5,330 nucleotides of DNA, taken from Deltaproteobacteria bacterium. Lineage in GTDB: Bacteria > Desulfobacterota > Desulfobaccia > Desulfobaccales > 0-14-0-80-60-11. Each line of letters starts with the position of its first letter. Within the stretch, counting starts at the first letter, position 1. Below, one piece after another: positions 3,669-5,330 of this stretch. The translations under genes were made by a program, and so were the position numbers. The stretch lies in the NCBI GenBank assembly GCA_023381945.1, contig JAMCQY010000057.1, positions 1 through 5,330 on the forward strand, given 5' to 3'. The notes below the pieces were generated by a model. The model searched no databases. It saw nothing but the letters and a program-made list of their open reading frames with translations, and was not told the origin of the DNA.

Positions 3669-4810
3669 ACGGCGCCAGCGTCTTTCCCAGAAAACCGGTG
3701 GATTTCCCGGCGGCGATGGAGCGGCAGCCCCGGGCCGGTTTGCCCCGGGATCTGGCGGCCGAAGAGGCGGCTTTGCGCGGGCCGCAAATGTTCGATTGCA
3801 CCCGGTTTCCCGGTACGGCCCGGATCTCCGAGCGCCAGTGCCTGATCAACCAGGAGCGGGCCGCGGCCGGGGGGTTTCCTTCCTTCTGCGTCGACTGTCC
3901 GGAGGGGGCCGAGATCAAGGGCCGGCATGCCGGGGAAGACTGGACCGTCAAGAAGGCCTGGAATTATGACGCCGGCAGCTCGCGCATGGTGATGAAGAAA
4001 AAGGCCGAAGCGCCGGAGACGGCAGGCGAGACGCCCGCCCCACCAAAAGAAGAGAAAAATATGACGGAAATTATGGCAGGCTCTCCCACCTCCCGGACGG
4101 ATGACCTCCAGGTCCAGGAGGCCACTGCCCCACCGGGACCGGAAAACGAGGTGATGATGATGAATACAAATCCCAATTCTCCCGAAAAACCAGAGCAGCT
4201 TTCCAATGATTCTCTCCCACCAGAGGCGCCGCGGTGCAAAAGGCACCCGGAGGAGCCGCAGGTACAGATTGGCGGCAGTGGTCCCCGAGCAGGGCAATAT
4301 ATTGGCCGATGCCAAATTTGCATGAAAGAAGCAGGCGCAGTATCTGCCGCCAAACGCAAGGCCAACAACGAAGACCGCAAGCAGGCAATGGCCGCCCCGG
4401 AAGAAAAACTGGATTTGCCGGTGATCCAGGCGATGAATCCCGAAACGAAAGCGGCGCTGGTTGAGATAGCGGAGAAATTCACAGCCTCACCTGGTGTTAT
4501 CTATTCGGCCAGCGATTGGAGAGATATGCTGCTGGCCAAATTCCCGGACTTCGACCCGGCCTGGTCCCCGGAATTGCAGGGCAAGTGGTTGGACAGCTTC
4601 AATAAGTTAGTGAATCTCTTCGGGGAAAAAATCGGGTGGGGGGCGCGGTTGAACAGCCGCTTGCGGCCGAAGTGGGGAAAGATGAGCAAAAACCGCCCAG
4701 GGGCGGAGCTCAGAAACCGCCGCCGGAGGCCTCCGAAAAGCCCAAAAGTGGGAGGCGGCTGCCAGATTGGCTTAAAAAGGCCTCGCCGGAATTTCGCCGG
4801 AATTATTTGA
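3665..4810 (+). CDS. Composite cysteine-rich protein, frame probably shifted near its end
   Basis: As read, 381 residues in several parts. Residues 40-85 hold C45, C59 and FC75-x2-C78, a likely metal site. Residues 110-185 are a low-complexity linker rich in P, E, K and A. Residues 190-222 hold RC191-x2-H194-P and, after a glycine-rich loop, GRC216-x2-C219-M, a second zinc ribbon like the 'CxxHP ... CxxC' units of other phage proteins. Residues 245-320 are helical with FPDFDPAWSPELQGKWLDSF. After about residue 323 the text turns arginine-rich and unlike protein (NRRRRPPKSP), while the -1 frame becomes protein-like up to a TAG at 4816-4818. With one -1 shift the product would be 384 residues ending in RRNYLRD. 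The start ATG overlaps the previous stop as ATGA. A second start with its own ribosome binding site lies at 4157/4160. Function unknown. Confidence 0.6.
   Translation: MNGASVFPRKPVDFPAAMERQPRAGLPRDLAAEEAALRGPQMFDCTRFPGTARISERQCLINQERAAAGGFPSFCVDCPEGAEIKGRHAGEDWTVKKAWNYDAGSSRMVMKKKAEAPETAGETPAPPKEEKNMTEIMAGSPTSRTDDLQVQEATAPPGPENEVMMMNTNPNSPEKPEQLSNDSLPPEAPRCKRHPEEPQVQIGGSGPRAGQYIGRCQICMKEAGAVSAAKRKANNEDRKQAMAAPEEKLDLPVIQAMNPETKAALVEIAEKFTASPGVIYSASDWRDMLLAKFPDFDPAWSPELQGKWLDSFNKLVNLFGEKIGWGARLNSRLRPKWGKMSKNRPGAELRNRRRRPPKSPKVGGGCQIGLKRPRRNFAGII
4148..4155 (+). promoter_or_regulatory. Internal Shine-Dalgarno GAGGTGAT before tandem ATG codons
   Basis: GAGGTGAT is an eight-base match to the anti-Shine-Dalgarno complement. 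In-frame ATG codons follow at 4154, 4157 and 4160; the last is eight bases after the GAGG core, a good spacing. Initiation here would yield a protein starting MNTNPNSPEKPEQ and carrying only the second zinc ribbon and the C-terminal region. Confidence 0.5.
4160..4810 (+). CDS. Possible internal-start form of the composite protein
   Basis: Read from ATG 4160 in the same frame as the 3665 gene, this gives a protein beginning MNTNPNSPEKPEQLSNDSLP, then the C-x2-H / C-x2-C ribbon (local residues 26-54) and the helical FPDFDPAW region. The preceding linker is low in complexity, as expected if two once-separate genes were joined there. The same frame change at 4606-4690 would affect its end. The support is the ribosome binding site at 4148-4155 and the natural-looking N-terminus; ATG 4061 is another possible start but has only a weak site. 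It could equally be a single long gene with a chance match. Confidence 0.35.
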   Translation: MNTNPNSPEKPEQLSNDSLPPEAPRCKRHPEEPQVQIGGSGPRAGQYIGRCQICMKEAGAVSAAKRKANNEDRKQAMAAPEEKLDLPVIQAMNPETKAALVEIAEKFTASPGVIYSASDWRDMLLAKFPDFDPAWSPELQGKWLDSFNKLVNLFGEKIGWGARLNSRLRPKWGKMSKNRPGAELRNRRRRPPKSPKVGGGCQIGLKRPRRNFAGII

Positions 4811-4818
4811 GGGATTAG
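4606..4818 (+). CDS. Frame-shifted tail (or short overlapping gene) ending in RRNYLRD
   Basis: This frame is open from just after a TAA at 4603-4605 to TAG 4816-4818. From about 4640 it reads GAVEQPLAAEVGKDEQKPP, a proline/lysine/glutamate linker, then RRLPDWLKKASPEFRRNYLRD, a natural helical C-terminus. The overlapping frame of the 3665 gene is arginine-rich nonsense over the same bases, so this is very likely the true 3' end of that gene. The only non-ATG start near its beginning is GTG 4636, after a weak GGGGA; a separate gene starting there would make 60 residues, which I think is less likely. The start given here is only the limit set by the upstream stop. Confidence 0.55.
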   Translation, partial: VSESLRGKNRVGGAVEQPLAAEVGKDEQKPPRGGAQKPPPEASEKPKSGRRLPDWLKKASPEFRRNYLRD

Positions 4819-5330
4819 TGGCCGAGATCAAACTCATCTGCCCGGCCTGCGGCCATGAGGCCGGCCTGGAGCACTTCACCCAGGCCGCCGGGCTGCTGGC
4901 CCTGGATCGGGCCGCCGCGGCCTTCGGCGAGGACTGGCCGCTAATCAAGGAATACTCAGGGCTGTTCGGCGGCCAGCGGCCCCTGAAGCTCGACAAGCGC
5001 CTGCGGGTGATCCGGGAGATCTTCAAGATCTATAAATCCGGGCAATTCGAGTTCAACCGGGCCTGGTACCGGGTGGGGCGGCCGGAGTTCCTGGAGGCGC
5101 TCAAGTCCACCTGCAACCAGGTGACGCCGCCTTTGAGCAACCATCATTACCTCTTCACCGTGCTGAAAAAGGCGGCGCAGCAGACCTCGCGGCGGCAGGA
5201 GCGGGAGTTCAGGGAGCGGGAGGACGGTTTAAGGTTCGCCGGCCGGGACGCCACTGATCAAGAAGCTGTGCCGGAATTGGCGGCAAAGCTGGATGATCCG
5301 CAATGGCGGGCCCAGGCCAGCGAGTTGAGC
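4818..5330 (+). CDS. Zinc-ribbon N-terminal phage protein, 3' end outside the window
   Basis: GTG 4818 overlaps the previous TAG by one base (TAGTG), with GAGG at 4809-4812 five bases before it. The frame stays open for 171 codons to the window end. The N-terminus has C8-P-A-C11-G-H, half of a zinc ribbon, then HFTQAAGLLALDRAA and DWPLIKEYSGLFGG (about residues 39-52). Next come a basic helix pair KLDKRLRVIREIFKIYKSG, FNRAWYRVGRPEFLEAL, and PPLSNHHYLFTVLKKAAQQ (about 105-123). From memory, this order (CxxC, a 'YL.LF.p' segment, a 'L....+ll.el' helix, 'LPL+.H.YL') is seen in phage proteins near replication genes, but I know no tested function. The last visible part is glutamine/glutamate/arginine-rich and likely a linker to the missing end. 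Confidence 0.7.
   Translation, partial: MAEIKLICPACGHEAGLEHFTQAAGLLALDRAAAAFGEDWPLIKEYSGLFGGQRPLKLDKRLRVIREIFKIYKSGQFEFNRAWYRVGRPEFLEALKSTCNQVTPPLSNHHYLFTVLKKAAQQTSRRQEREFREREDGLRFAGRDATDQEAVPELAAKLDDPQWRAQASELS

Noticed and set aside
3593..4315. Minus-strand open frame of 240 codons
   Set aside because: It is antisense to the composite cysteine-rich gene and the 34-residue peptide. Its translation is rich in arginine, glycine and proline with no recognisable domain, and it does not fit the one-directional operon.
4622..4643. Canonical programmed -1 frameshift heptamer
   Set aside because: The in-frame codons GAA-AAA-ATC and TGG-GGG-GCG do not fit X-XXY-YYZ, and I see no clear downstream stem that would stimulate shifting. 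The frame change is reported, but not as a proven recoding site.
5017..5031. Palindrome AGATCTT-C-AAGATCT
   Set aside because: It looks like an operator half-site pair but falls inside the last gene (codons for EIFKIY) with no second copy in the window and no promoter nearby.

Overview
The window is a tightly packed, single-strand (+) block of small genes, about 13 to 15 of them, with no RNA genes, no CRISPR array, no recognisable insertion sequence and no convincing gene on the minus strand. The gene content points to the early or accessory region of a temperate phage or prophage. It holds a GemA/Gp16-like protein, a Gam-like host-nuclease inhibitor, a putative phage metallopeptidase with an HELRH motif, several small zinc-ribbon proteins and three one-helix membrane peptides. 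GemA and Gam together recall Mu-like transposable phages, but here the GemA-like gene lies upstream of the Gam-like gene, the reverse of phage Mu, so this is at most a mosaic relative. The GC-rich coding sequence and the style of the proteins suggest a bacterium, possibly an anaerobic Thermodesulfobacteriota-type host; that host guess is weak.

Layout. 1-210: tail of an upstream gene and a reading frame that looks coding but has an in-frame TAA and no start. 134-1237: a small conserved-looking phage protein, an FmdB-like zinc ribbon, a one-helix membrane peptide and the GemA-like gene. 1230-2229: a zinc-knuckle protein carrying a second domain with its own internal ribosome binding site, a possible winged-helix protein and a four-cysteine protein. 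2226-3396: the Gam-like gene, an AT-richer 59-residue gene and the metallopeptidase. 3398-3668: two tiny membrane peptides. 3665-4818: a composite cysteine-rich protein with an internal start and an apparent -1 frame change near its end. 4818-5330: a zinc-ribbon protein cut by the window edge.

Six gene junctions are ATGA stop/start overlaps, one is TAGTG and one is an 8-base overlap, so the block almost certainly forms one translationally coupled operon whose promoter and terminator lie outside the window. No single gene points to a defence or other new system. The most interesting signals are two in-frame internal starts with strong Shine-Dalgarno sequences, the frame change at 4606-4690, and an unusual number of small metal-knuckle proteins.
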